From NCBI GenBank assembly GCA_024500155.1, contig CM044871.1, positions 74,136,402 to 74,200,401 of the forward strand: a stretch of DNA of 64,000 bases, given 5' to 3'. Below, piece after piece: positions 20,972 to 32,760 of this stretch (positions are counted from its first letter, which is position 1; every line of letters begins with the position of its first letter). A program made the translations under genes and the position numbers. Source of the stretch: Chenopodium formosanum. Taxonomy: Eukaryota; Streptophyta; Magnoliopsida; Caryophyllales; Amaranthaceae. Under the pieces are notes generated by a model. That model was given only the letters and a program-made list of their open reading frames with translations, searched no databases and had not been told where the DNA came from.

Positions 20972-23543
20972 ATGCCTAGACGACGAGATTGCGACCTTTC
21001 TACCCGCGGCCGGCGTCGGGCTTTTTGGGAGGACACTCCCACTCTCCCTGAGGGCGTGGACGACAACGTCTTGGAGTCCGAGCCTCGGACTTCTACGAGT
21101 AGGGGTAGGTGGGTTCCACCTCCCTGAACTCCAGACCAGTTGGTTTTCTGCCGTGAAAACCACGTTTCTCATCGTGCACTCTCCGGCATAGTCGATGGCA
21201 CACTTCGTCATCATGGTTCTGGGGCCGGTGATTTGATCCCTCGACTCCACCAGGTCATTACGGGGGATTCTGCTACGAGCGCCCTATGGGAGTTGCTGGC
21301 TTGGTCGATTTCTATGCGGCGGTTTTAGGGTTTTGCAGCCCCCGGGGTTGCGGCGCGACGGTTGTTCGTGCGTTGTTGGAGTATTTTTAGGATACTACCA
21401 ACACGTTTCACTTTGCTTGGGGGGAGATGACGGTGACCCCTTTAGACTTCAGCATGATCAGCGGGTTGCGCTTTACCGACCGGGCAGTAGGCCAGATGTC
21501 TGATCTATCCTGGACATCGGCTGAGGTAGCCGATTTGTTAGGTCCGATCGTTCAGCACATCAGGACTCGTCCGGTGTCACGAGGTAGTCCTAGGAGTGGA
21601 CGATCGGAGTCGGCTTCAGTTCTTGCTCGCGGCTTCGATATGGAGGATACGACGGCCGAGCAGCGGGTGCGGATCTTCATCTTGATCCTGATCTCTATGA
21701 CCCTCTCTCCTGACAGGAGTTCACGCGTGCTCCTCTGCTACCTCCCTTCTTTGGCCAGGATTCCCGAGATAGGATCCTACAGTTGGGCCAGTCTTGGATA
21801 CGCGGATCTTCTTCTTCTCTCTCTACGTCATGGCTGCCGTCAGCTGAATGACGAGTCCCCTATCACCGTTTACGGCCTGTGGAGAGTCGTAGAGGTGATG
21901 ATCCTTTCCCCTTCTTGTTCCATTTCGGCTTTTTTGATTCGTATGCTGAATGTTATTTTTGTTACAGTTATGTTTCTACGAGTACTTCCCAGGCTTGGCT
22001 CCTCGCCGGCGTCGGGGAGTGGTCCATGACTTCCCCGTCGGAGCCACCTGGCGTGACCGAGGAAAGTCACGGGCGGAGTCTGTTCCGGCGCTTCGTGGGG
22101 TACTACGCCGAGGCACCTCTTCCGTTGGCGTAAGGATTAGCTTTGTTGTGTTTTTTCCTTCTGATGTTGTTTCTGTCGTTTCACGCCTAACTTTTTATGG
22201 TTTCTAGGTTCCCATTGATGTCCAGTATCGTCCTTGGGCCGAGATGACTGATCTACCCGAGGCCCTACGTCTTTCAGTGTACCGTACCATTTTGGTTGGT
22301 ACTGGGCGCTTCGTCTGGTATTTGGGGGAGCGAGTCGTCCGTCAGCATAGCGGCGATCGCTTTGTGGTGCCTTCTTCCCCGCCAGAGTCGATGCTGGATT
22401 CCCGCTTGATCAGAGGGTTGATCAACAGGGGAGAGCGCTACACTTTTCCGTGGCAGGAGCTCGTTCACATGGAGAACGATTACACGCGGGATTTGCTTCC
22501 CTCTCTGGCTCCTCCACCCCGTCTTCATGAGGTATGATTTATTTCGAGAATCTTCTTTACCAGTCTCTGTTTTAAATAGTTGAACAACTTAATTATTCGA
22601 TCATATTTTCAGACGACCATTCACCCTATGGGGAGGATTCAGATTCCTCCTCAGTCTATCCGCTACCCTGGGCCGATCGGTATCACGGAGGACCATATTG
22701 CTGACGCGCCGGAGGGTTATAGACAGGCGCAGGAGTCAGTGCCTGAGGCTTTAGAGCCGCTGAGTTTTCTTCGACGTATTATCCACTCTTTTAATGCTGC
22801 TTATTACTGATTTTTCTTTGTTTTATCCTCAGCCTAACCGCCCGGAGGTGATGGGAATTATGAAGCTGGTGGACGCGCTGAAGTATTGGATCATCAAGCT
22901 TCGGCGTGGTGCGAGTTGTCGGAGCTCTAGCGACGTCCTTGAGGTATCACTTATTACTTTTTCATTTCAACCATTTGTTTTATTTTGCATCATTGACACC
23001 TTTTGATTTTGTGTTTTTTTTCAAGAGCGACGGAGGTCCCGCTCGCGCTCGAGGCCCAGAGGCTCGGACGAGGAGGAGCTTGGTCGTAGTAGACGATCTC
23101 CTGAGGCTCACCGGCGTTCTCAGCGAGAGCCGCAGACTACTCAGCCGTTCCAGGAGGCTCAGTGACAGCAGGGGCAGTCTTCTCAGCGTCCGTCATTTTC
23201 ACTGCCTCCAGTTCCTGAGTTTGGGTCTCTTTTGGATCCTGGTTCATTCTCGGCCCCATTATCCGGGATTCCTCCACCACTGTCGGGCTTGTTCTCAGTT
23301 CCACTATATGGGACGATGCCTTCGCCGACGATTCCAGTATCTTTGGGCCAGTCTACTCCACTTTCCGGCTGGACGGGTCCTGCTTTGAGCTTGACTACTA
23401 CTGGGCCTACGGGGACTAGTAGGGACGTTACTCCCCGTACTCGGATGGTCGAGGGACTCTTTGGTTCGCCGTTTCCATACACACAGGGAGGTCCACATGC
23501 ACAGGGACAAGATGAGACCGATTCTGATTCTAGAGATTTTTGA
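20972..23543 (+). pseudogene. PMD-like gene, copy B (full-length layout, broken)
   Basis: The ATG at 20972 matches copy A. Apparent exons are 20972-21894, 21968-22129, 22208-22531, 22613-about 22766, 22832-22942 and about 23027-23543. It shows what A lost: VPIDVQYRPWAEMTDLPEAL, WYLGERVVRQHSGDRFVV, PQSIRYPGPIGITEDHIAD, a short KLRRGASCRSSS exon, then an Arg/Ser-rich segment and a Pro/Ser/Thr-rich tail ending in DF. Damage includes stops in exon 1 (PPP*TP near 21126 and EYF* near 21389), a frameshift near 21290, a lost donor near 22767 (GT to CT) and a stop in the tail near 23166. The complete family protein is about 670-700 residues by this layout. Confidence 0.75.
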
Positions 23544-24031
23544 CCGAGGGTTTATGTGCATACTGTGATGACACTTGATACATTTATATATGTATTACGA
23601 CTCTTTGTACATTATTTACAGTTTATATATCTACTATTGTGTGTGTTAGTGTGTGTTTGAGACTCTTTGTGTGTGATTGTGTACTTACTAATGACACGAC
23701 GAAAAAAAACATAAGTGGAGTAATGGAGGGTACCGACCTTCCCCAAAAGAAAAGAAATAAAATTACCTTCCCCAAAAGAAAAGAAAAGAAAAGAAATAAA
23801 GATAAATTGATGAATAAATAACTAAAAAATATCTTCCCCAAAAAGAAAAAAAAAAATAAAAAGCAAAAGAAATAAAATCGTAAAATAAAGATAAAAATAA
23901 AAAAGGTGAGAATTTTATTAGAAATAGAACTCTCAGAAAAGACTGAAAAAAAACAAACGTTAAAGATAAGAAAATACAAAAAATCCGGATAGATACGGAA
24001 AAGATGAAGAAAAAAGCAAGCGCGTAAGGTG

Positions 24032-24122
24032 CCGTGACACGGCACTGTTCACTGTGTCACGGCAAAACCTGCCGTGTCACGGCAAAGGTTCCCGTGACAC
24101 GGTGGAATTTCCCGTGTCACGG
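24032..24122. repeat. Phased palindrome array, copy B
   Basis: Starts at 24032, 24052, 24072, 24092 and 24112, exactly 20 bp apart. It is orthologous to the array at 6916-7006, although the gene it preceded is missing here. Confidence 0.88.
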
Positions 24123-24177
24123 GAAGCTTATTATTCCGCGGTTTGTTTCACGCGTGCGAAAAGATAAATTCTGGGCA

Positions 24178-24231
24178 TTTACTTCGTTACCTTCAAGGTA
24201 CGAAGGATATGGGTTTTTCTTTCCCAAAGTT
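24178..24231 (+). pseudogene. Copia pol remnant with unoccupied D target site
   Basis: TTACTTCGTTACCTTCAAGG reads LRYLQ-type copia sequence and corresponds to the join of 40970-40980 with 53255-53300. The GTTAC duplicated around element D is single here, so this is the pre-insertion state. Confidence 0.8.
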
Positions 24232-24477
24232 TGATATGTCCATTTTATTTAGTATTTTACCCCTGTCCCTTGGTCATAATTAGTAGTGTTTTTGGCTCTC
24301 TAGAGCCACTTTTATTACTATTTGGTGCTTTCTAGTGTTTTTGTAGATTTGGTTGACTTTTGTAGGGATTTGCACTTTTGGAGCATTTTCCCGAGATATT
24401 ATGGAGTATTTACGATCATTGGAGAAGCACGACTAGTTTTTATATCCCAGGGCCGGTTAGAGCCATCGAACTGGTGA
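24232..24477 (+). repeat. Athila-type LTR, 5' fragment
   Basis: Starts TGATATGTCCATTTTATTTA and follows the start of the LTR at 53301 for about 245 bp, then breaks off at GTGATTAAGGGC into Tat-type LTR sequence. Confidence 0.8.
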
Positions 24478-24646
24478 TTAAGGGCTCTCGGGATTAAACA
24501 CTAAACCTGACCAATACTAAATGAATTTAATTAAACACAATTTTTTAAGCACTCTCGAGATTAAATACTAAACCCGACCAATAATGGCGGTGAAAGGTTG
24601 TTCATCATCGGGTTTGGTTTTGGGGAGACATTTTTGGGTGTCTACA
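24478..24646 (-). repeat. 3' LTR remnant of element C
   Basis: Only the last (minus-strand first) 170 bp of the LTR, ending TGTCTACA at 24646. It includes an internal duplication of CTCGGGATTAAACACTAAAC. The rest, including its TATA box and palindrome arrays, was lost at the junction with the Athila LTR fragment. Confidence 0.8.
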
Positions 24647-24778
24647 GAAGCCCCACTTTGACTGAGTTTGTAGAAACGTCAGTTTCAAAAACGATAGTCA
24701 AAGTAGCCGATAGGGACAGAGAATGATTTAAGACGTTTTGCGATCCTAAATCACTCTGTATACGCCGATACCTGCAGA
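24647..24778 (-). promoter_or_regulatory. Polypurine tract and 3'-end block, element C
   Basis: Same block as 2746-2877, with one G fewer in the purine run. Conservation between the older C copy and A/B is high here. Confidence 0.75.
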
Positions 24779-24839
24779 AAAATGTTAATTCCACAGACAA
24801 AAGTGTAAAAGGATAGAATACGTATCTGGCACCAGTGTA

Positions 24840-25205
24840 TCGGTGACAAATGAGTTTGGTAGCTTCCTATGCTTGAAGGAATCCACCGGGTAACGTTCGT
24901 TGAAACGCTTTCCATGCTTGAGGGAAGCCGACTGAGGAATTTGGTAGCTTTCTAAGCCTGAAGAAACCTACCGGATGATACTTTCCATGCTCGAGGAAAG
25001 TCGACGTATTTGGTGTCATTGTATGCTTGAAGAAATCCACCGATGATGCTTTCCATGCTTGAGGAAAGCTGACTTGGCGGTTTTCTATACTTGAAGAAAA
25101 ATCCACCGATAACGCTTTCCATGATTGAGGAAATCCGACTTGGCGGTTTTCTATACTTGAAGAAAAATCCACCGATAACGCTTTCCATGCTTGAGGAAAG
25201 CTGAC
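24840..25205. repeat. Tandem repeat array, copy C
   Basis: Fewer units than A/B, with the same CTTTCCATGCTTGAGGAAAG core and a run of 66-bp units at the right end. The minus-strand open frame through it (24867-25172) reflects the unit length. Confidence 0.82.
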
Positions 25206-25487
25206 AACTACTGTAAGTGTATGATGGTTCGATTAACGTGGGCCACAGATGATTCACACCTTCAAGTCGACTAGCCGACCATATTAGGTGTTTAAAATAT
25301 CGACAAAATTGACTTTGACGCTTCCTAGGAGCAAAACAGTAATTTTGATACCCTTTAAACGTCAGTTTTAATTTTCCGCGTAATTTACTAACTGTCTAAT
25401 TTGTACGGAAAATTGCGCAATTTTAGTAAAAAAGCCAGGAATATTCGCTGACAGCTTTAAGGGACGTGTAGGACACACGCGGGACCA

Positions 25488-26036
25488 CCGTGTCACGAAG
25501 CAAGATTCCCGTGACACGGCAGGGGTCCTCGTCACGCGGAATAAATTCTCGTGACACGGGAAATCTGTTGGCTGCAAATTAGTCAACTGACATCTTTGAC
25601 CAGTCCAGACCACGTACGCCACGTCAATATGTTGCCGTTACATAGTAACGGAAACCGTCGCACGGGAAACGGGATGCTTTTTTACCTTTAAATTACAGCT
25701 GCTCTTGACCATTTCTGCCATTTGCTTGCTGCTTCCGCTCTTCCTCTTCTCCATTTTTTTTTTAATTTTAAGCTGTCAAATCACCGAGCCACGACAAACG
25801 TTCACCGGCGTACGGATTCTCTTCCCGTCGGACGGAGTTTTGTTCCGTGACGCGGCGGTTCCGCTGGTTTTTGTTTATTTTTTTTCTTCGCTGAAATTTT
25901 GCTGCTGCTCGTTGCTGCGCTGCTGTCGCCGCCACCTGAGGTCGCTGCTGCTACTGCCGGAGCTCCGTTACGTCCCAGGCACACCGTGACACGGCCTTTG
26001 GTTATTGTGTCACGGCTGCTGCCGACCGTGTCACGG
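25488..26036. repeat. Palindrome arrays upstream of PMD pseudogene C
   Basis: Starts at 25488, 25509, 25529 and 25549. A longer inverted repeat CCGTTACATAGTAACGG lies at 25635-25651 with CCGTCGCACGG at 25655. A trio starts at 25984, 26005 and 26026 (21 bp apart). A TTTAAAT at 25687 matches the putative TATA-like site of copy A. Confidence 0.75.
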
Positions 26037-26147
26037 CGGTTGTGTTGCTGTCTTCACGGCTTTTCGAGCTTTTGGAGCTCAAATCTTCATCAATTTTGCT
26101 TTAATTTTTTGCTACTTTCCTCATTTTCGATTCTTCACAAGGATCCA

Positions 26148-26788
26148 TGTAAGTTTCCTTTGATTTTTGTCTCGAATTTGCTTCAAATGAGTAATTTCAT
26201 GAAAAAAAACCCTAAAATCAATTTGGGGATTTTTTTGATTTTGAGGTTTATGTTGAAATTCTTGCCATGAACTTACTTGTATATGTATGTATGTGTGTTT
26301 GTGAGTAATTTGAGACAAAAATTGCATGATTTGGTGAAAAATTGAGCAAATCACCGTTTTTGGTACTACTTGTGGAAATGGTGTTCTTGTTGTTCATGTT
26401 GTTCTTTTGCACTTGAAATGATGACATATTGGTTGTAGATTTTGTAAAATATGCCATGATGCGTCGATCTATTGTTTTTATGCAATTTTGAAACATGTTT
26501 TGTGTTGTGTATGTACAACATTGTCATGGAGAACATAGTATCATGCAATTAGGAGAACATAGTATTAGTTCGTCATGGAGAAACTAAATACTATAAATAA
26601 TTCCATTATTTTGCTAATTTTTAGCCTTGAGGTAAAAATTTAGTGTATAATAGAAAATGCAATAAATAACTAAATAACTTAGGAAATGATGCTAAGCATT
26701 TAGGTTTTATTAAAAATGCAACTCGATATAAATAACTAAATATCTTAGGAAATGATGCTAAGCATTTTCACTTTTATTTTTATAATAG
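26148..26788 (+). other. 5'-UTR intron of PMD pseudogene C
   Basis: Donor CAT|GTAAGTT and acceptor ATAATAG, as in A and B. It holds the same TTAGGAAATGATGCTAA short repeats (26640-26770), in fewer and more diverged copies. Confidence 0.5.
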
Positions 26789-26789
26789 C

Positions 26790-29392
26790 ATGCCTAGACG
26801 TCGGGATTGCGATCTTTCCACTCATGGCAGACGTCAGGCTTTTTGGGAGGACACTCCCATGATTCCCGAGGGTATGGATGACGACGTCTTAGAGTCTGAG
26901 CCTCGACCCTCTACGGGTAGAGGTAGGTGGGATCCACCTCCCTGGACACCAGACCAGTTAGTTTTATATCGTGAGAACCATGTTTCTCATCGTCCACTTG
27001 CCAGCATAGTCGACGGCACGCTTCGCCATCACGGCTCTGGAGCCGGAGATTTGATTCCTCGACTTCATCAGATTATCACGAGGGATCCTGCTACGAATGC
27101 CTTATGGGATTCAGCTGGTCTAGTAGACTTTTATTCGGCGGTCGTAGGGTTTCGTAGGGGTTGTGGTGCGACAGTCGTTCGCGCGTTGTTGGAATATTTT
27201 TGGGATACTACCAACACCTTTCACTTTACTTGGGGGGAGATGACAGTGACCCCTCTGGACTTTAGCATGATCAGTGGTCTTCGCTTCACTGACCGGGCAG
27301 TAGCACAGATGTCTGATCTTTCTTGGGGAGCGGCTGAGGCAGTCGATTTGTTAGGTCCGATTGTTCAGCATATTAGGTCCGATTGTTCAGCATATTAGGT
27401 CCGATTGTCCTAGGAGCAGGCGATCAGAGCTGGCTTCGGTTCTAGCCCGTGGTTTTGTCATGGAGGAGACATCACCTGAGCAGCGAGTGCGGATTTTCAT
27501 TTTGATTCTCATTTCCATGACTCTTTCTCCTGATAGGAGTTCGCGTGCACTCCTTTGCTACCTTCCTTCTTTAGTTAGGATCAGTGAGATAGGATCCTTT
27601 GGCTGGGCCAGCCTCGGATATACCGACCTTCTCTTGTCGTTACGTCATGGCTGTAGGCAGCTGAACGACGAGTCCCCTGTCACCATCTACGGTTTATGAA
27701 GAGTCATAGAGGTGACGATCCTATCCTCTTCTTGATTTATTTTAATTTGTTCGACTTATGTGCTCAAAGATTACTTTTTGTTGCAGCTATGGTTCTACGA
27801 GTACTTTCCAGGATTGTCCCCTCGACGGCGTTGTGGAGCGGTTCATGACTTCCCTGTCAGGGCCAGCTGGCGTGACCGAGGAGAGTCACGGGTGGAGTCT
27901 GTCTCTGCGCTGCGCGGGCTGCTACGCCGAGGCACCTCTTCTGTTGGTGTAAGAATTACTTTCATAGCCTGTTATTTTCTATCTTGACGTTATTTCCGGT
28001 GCTTCATTGCAACTTTTTATGGTTTTCAGGTTGCTATTGATGTCCAGTAACGTCCTTGGGCTGGGATGACTAATCTTCCCGAGGCCTTGCAGCTTTGAGC
28101 GTACCGCACTATTTTTGTTGGTACCGGACGCTTTGTCTAGTATCTGGGGGAGTGTGCCGTTCGTCAGCACAGTGGTGATCACTTTGTGGTGCCCTTGTCT
28201 TCACCGGAGTCGATGTCGGACTCGCGCTTGCTTAGGGAGTTGATAAACAAGGGAGAGCGCTACACTATTCCTTGGCAGGAGCTTGTGCGCATGGAGGGTG
28301 ATTATGCACAGGACTTGCTTCCCTCTCTGGCTCCTCCACCCGTCTTCTTGAGGTATGATTTCTTTTGAGGAGTTTTGTTGCTAGTCTCTGTTTAAATAGT
28401 CGAATAACTTGATTATTCGATCGTATTTTCAGACGACTGTTCGCCGTGTGGGGAGGATTGAGATTCCGCCTCAATTTGTCCGTTACCCAAGGCTGATTGG
28501 TATTACCGAGGACCATATTGCTGACGCGCCAGAGGGTTTCAGACAGGCGCAGGAGTCTCTGCCTGATGTTTTTGAGCCGGTAAGCACTTGATGCATTATT
28601 CATCCCTTTTAACACCGCTTGTTACTGATTTTTCTTTGTTTTGTTCTCAGCCTACCCGCCCGGAGATGATGAGATTCATGAAGCTGGTTGACGCTCTGAA
28701 GTACTGCATCATCAAGCTTCGGCGTGGTGCGAGTTGTCGGAGCAGTTCTGGCGATGTTCTTGAGGTATGTTCACTTTCCTCCATTTCTACCTTTTGTTTT
28801 ATTTTTCATTGTTGACGTCTTTTGATTTTGTATCCTTCAGGAGCAACGGAGGTCCCCCTTGCGCTCGAGGCATAGAGGCTCGGATGAGGGAGAGCCTAGT
28901 CGTGGTAGACGATCTATTGAGGTTCATCGGCATTCTCAGTCTCAGCGGGAGCCTCAGATTTCTCAGCCGTTTCAGGAGGCTCAGTGGCAGAAGCCTCAGT
29001 CTTCCCAGCGCCTTCAGGGTCAGGGTTAGTGGCAGCGACAATCGTTTTCATAGCCCGCACAGCCTGAGTTTAGGCCAGTTTTGACTCTCGTGGATCCTTG
29101 CTTATTTTCAGCTCCATCGTCTGGGGCTCCTCCACCGGTGTTGGGCTTGTTTTCAGTTCCAGTGTATGGGACGATGCCTCCACCGACAATTACTGTTTCT
29201 TTGAGTCAGTCTACACTGTTTGCCAGTTGGACAGGTCCTGCTTTGAGTTTGACTGCTACTGGAGTTACAGGGACTACCAGGGATACTACTCCTCGCACTC
29301 GGATGATGGCGGGACTCTTTGGCTCACCGTTCCCATATTCACAGGCTGGAGATGACACTGATCCTAACTCTTTTAGTTCTGCAGATTTTTGA
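26790..29392 (+). pseudogene. PMD-like gene, copy C
   Basis: Diverged copy of the B/A gene with the same exon plan (26790-27711, 27787-27948, 28030-28352, then exons near 28433-28579, 28651-28764 and 28840-29392). The GEMT-type motif reads YFWDTTNTFHFTWGEMTVTP. Damage: a 22-bp segment is repeated near 27353-27400, TGG to TGA near 27699, a stop near 28049, and a one-base loss near 28340 that shifts the exon. The splice sites of the fourth exon (GAGCCG|GTAAGC) are intact, unlike copy B. The Arg/Ser/Gln-rich tail has a stop (GGTTAG) near 29026. Confidence 0.75.
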
Positions 29393-29898
29393 CCGATGGT
29401 CTTTATTTGTACATACTGTGATTACACTTGACGCTGCTTATTTATTATGACTCATTTTGTACATTATTTACAGTTTATGTATTCATTAGTGTGTGTTAGT
29501 GTGTGCTTGAGACTCATTGTGTGTGATCGTGTAGTTAAAAAAAAACATAAGTGGAGTAAGTGGAGGGTACCGACCTTCCCCAAAAGAAAAGAAATAAAAA
29601 AAATATGAAAAAGTCTTACAACTACTCCAAAATAACTATGTTTGGAAATGGGACGAGATTTATAACCTCCCCCAATAAAAAAATAAAATAAATAATTATA
29701 AAAATTAGAGTATATAATAAAGTAAAATAAAAAATAATAATAAAATAAAAAATAAAATTTTAATAAAAAAAAGCTGAGAATTTTATTAGGAATGAAACTC
29801 TCGAAAAACAGAATAAAAAATAAACGGTGAAGATAAAACACTACAAAAAAATCCGGATAGATACAGGAAAAGGATAAATAAAGAAAACGCGTGGGCGC
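29393..29898. other. Spacer between PMD and DUF7745-like pseudogenes, copy C
   Basis: Purine-rich, AT-rich low-complexity DNA like 6452-6915. No gene is supported. An open minus frame (29464-29841) is only Phe/Tyr/Leu-rich low complexity. Confidence 0.45.
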
Positions 29899-29989
29899 CG
29901 CGACACGGTACGGTACACCATGTCACGACAAAATTTGCCGTGTCGCGGCACAAATTCCTGTGACACGGTGGGAATTCCCGTGTCATGGT
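29899..29989. repeat. Phased palindrome array, copy C, upstream of DUF7745-like pseudogene
   Basis: Starts at 29899, 29919, 29939, 29959 and 29979, exactly 20 bp apart although every copy has decayed from consensus (for example CCGCGACACGG, CCATGTCACGA, CCGTGTCATGG). Spacing outlasts sequence. The array ends 71 bp before TATAAAATA at 30061. Confidence 0.85.
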
Positions 29990-30060
29990 GCGCATATTCT
30001 ACAACGATGTGGTTTACTCGTATAGAAAGATAATTTCCGAGTAGTTCCGAGCGTTTTTGC

Positions 30061-30069
30061 TATAAAATA
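30061..30069 (+). promoter_or_regulatory. TATA-like box of DUF7745-like pseudogene C
   Basis: TATAAAATA, in the same position as 7079-7087 of copy A. Confidence 0.45.
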
Positions 30070-30138
30070 GGACCAGTATATTCGTGATATGCATAATTAC
30101 GAAACACAAAATAATTAGAATTTCATATTTCAATAATA

Positions 30139-31782
30139 ATGTCTCAGAATTTGGATAATACATTGTGCGACTGGTCTTATTCTTTGACCAATGCTGACAA
30201 AAGAGAATTGGAATTGTTTCATGTCAAGGATTTACTAGCCCTGAGACATGTATCGATTGAACATGATTTTCTTAGGGCAGCATTAGACTATTGGAGTCCA
30301 GAAACACATTGTTTTAAATTTGATTACGATGAAATCTGTCCCATGCCGGAGGAATTCAGTTCCATCTTTGGATTTCCTGCTAGAAATCTTATTTCCATGC
30401 CTACCCTACGTGAGTATTATTATCAGGACTTTGAACGCCATCTGAATCTAACAGATCCAGATTTAAATAAAATTGTGTGTGGTAATGAGGTAGACTTAGA
30501 AAAACTTGCAAATTTATATTTCAATCGCCCTGTCTCTAAGTCTTATCATGTATACCGTAGAAGGGAATATATTTTTTGCATGTTTAGCAAGCTTTTATTT
30601 GCAAACGGTAGGGTAGGACATTCTTGTCTAGCATCCGTGCTTGAACATGTTGAATATAGGAGGTCTCCTATGCCTACGTGCCTTGGAGAAACTTTACGCG
30701 GCCTTGACGAAGCAAAAGCTGACCGGAAAGCCGTCAGGAAGGGCTCTCTGGTATTGCTGTAGGTAAAAACATGCTCCGAATAACCCCCGCGACAAAACAG
30801 GTATCGTGTCACAGTGGCCTTCTGCCGTGACACGGTGAGTTCTGCCGTGGCACGGAGGAATCTGCATTTTTTTTTGCAGGTCCACCGCGTCACGGTGGAA
30901 ATTTGCCGTGACATGATATGGTATAGTTTCCCGTGGCGCGACAAGCTCTCTTTCTTTTTTTTTTTGACTAATTTTTTGTTTTTGTTTTGCAAATTTGGTT
31001 GATGGAGCGTTTAGAACTTTTTGAAGCCCCCGACGATACTGAAAAATATGGTCTTAATGATCTAGTCTGCAGGAAGAAAAATTATTCTGTTAACATGTCG
31101 TATGAAGATTGGAAGAATTTCTTTGCAAAAAGAGAAATTTCCATTCGTTGGGTGGTGCCTTGGTGGAGGCTTACTAGGATGGTTAGTACGAATGATACTC
31201 CGTATTGCCGTGTTTCTAGTATCTCAAGACTGACTTTTTTACTGTCCTTCTCGACTGATGCGACAGTATGGACTTGAACAAGTAGTTCCACGTACGCTAT
31301 AACGATAGTCCTCGTGAAGTGTCGTTGCATGAAAGTAACGTTCACAAGTACGAGGCTTATTGGATTGAAAGACCTTTGTGGACCATTTCCGCAAGTAACC
31401 AAGCTCCTCCTCCCTTATCTAGTGCATACAAGGCATGGTTAAATCCTAGAAGTAGAAGGGATCGAGTCGGATCGCGCAACTTTGATGTAAAGAGCCGTCT
31501 TGGAAATAAGAAAGCGCCTTCTAAAGATCGTCTAGGTCCAAGAACACAAGGGATTGAGTTTAAGACTCCTATAATGCCTAAAAGGAAGAATTATGTGAAA
31601 GGGAAGGGTAAAGAGAAGATGGTTAAGTTTATAGAGAGAAGCAACCAAGGAATTCTAAGAACGGTGAAAGGAGTGGAAGTTCGACTAGGGGTGTGACGGT
31701 TCGGGCTACAAAAGACACATTAATGGTGAAGGCCGACCTAGTTGAAAAAGAGAAGGAGGTTCCTAAAGTGAAGAGGGATTAG
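30139..31782 (+). pseudogene. DUF7745-like gene, copy C
   Basis: Exon 1 (30139-30762) is open and about 90% identical by eye to copy A, but its last codon is TAG where A has CAG. The intron acceptor has changed from GCAG to GCAA (30991-30992). Exon 2 has frameshifts near 31245-31300 and 31640. The intron keeps decayed palindromes (30825, 30845, 30885, 30906, 30931). Loss of both the last exon-1 codon and the acceptor means no full protein can be made. Confidence 0.78.
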
Positions 31783-32025
31783 ATCAGTATTGCTTTGCTT
31801 ATATGATTTATAATTTATAATTTTTAAAATAAGGCGTATGATGCCAATAATTGCAGTCACATTTATTTCAATAATAATAGCATATTTATTTTCGCCTTAA
31901 ATAAAAATTACAACGACCTTTTTTTTTTTTTTTTTTTTTTAATATCCGAGTCAAGGAGTCGGACGCAATGGAAGAATGAAAAAAAAAGCATCGAACAAAC
32001 AACTGAATTCGCAAAGACTGCATCA
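31783..32025. other. 3' spacer of copy C with deletion junction
   Basis: AT-rich sequence after the DUF7745-like gene with a poly-T run (31918-31940). About 500 bp present in A (roughly 8930-9448), including the palindromes, the conserved hairpin and the integrase C-terminus, is missing here. The join is at about 32026. Confidence 0.55.
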
Positions 32026-32760
32026 CTAGGTTTGGACATGATGCAAAGCTACCAAGCGTTTTTCATCAAGTAAGACTAGTTCATCATATCTTGCTCTAAT
32101 CCAGACGACTTCATCTAGTTGGCTTTCCAACGCAATTCGGAGAGAAGGGATTCCGAGCTCTATTGGTTGTACAGCTTCAACTCCATAGACCAAAGAAAAA
32201 GGGGTAGCCCCCGTTGATGTACGAACAGAGGTTCGATAACCCCAAAGGGCGAAATGTAGCTTACTTGGCCAATCTTTGTAATTTTTTGTTATTTTTTTGA
32301 TGATAGTTTTCACATTTTTGTTGGCCGATTCGACCGCACCATTTGTTTGTGGTCTGTAAGGTGATGTTTTGTGATGCTTGATATGATATTTCTGTAATAA
32401 TTCCGCGCATTCGACTTGGAAATGTGTTCCATTATCACTGATCATCTCATGAGGTACCCCATAGCGGCATATGATATTTTTCTCAATGAATTGAGCTACG
32501 TGTTTTGCCGTTAGCTTAGCATATGAGGCAGCTTCGAGCCATTTGGTGAAATAGTCGATTGCTATGAGGATGAATTCATGCCCCCCCATTGTCCTGGCGG
32601 CGTTATCTTTCCAATGATGTCGATGCCCCAAGTAGAGAAAGGCCATGGGGAAGTATATGTGTAGAGGAGCGAGGGTGGAACGTGCTGTAAATTTGCGTAG
32701 ACTTGACACTTCATACATTTCTTGACGTATTCATGACAATCTTTCTCCATAGTAGTCCAA
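32026..32760 (-). pseudogene. Integrase region of element C, truncated
   Basis: The catalytic blocks STWGIDIIGK, ISDNGTHF and NGAVESANK are present. A one-base change near 32590 shifts the frame and a stop precedes RQGYYW near 32777. The C-terminal part after ALHHVQT is deleted. Confidence 0.88.

Larger units (their letters stand above)
18708..24177 (-). mobile_element. Internal region B (3' half of a Tat-type element)
   Basis: Near-identical to 2746-7064, without the 1.1-kb PMD deletion. It holds the polypurine block (18708-18839), tandem repeats, palindrome arrays and a PMD pseudogene. It stops at CTGGGCA (24177), just short of the DUF7745-like gene, and joins copia sequence. No gag-pol of its own is present. 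Confidence 0.88.
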
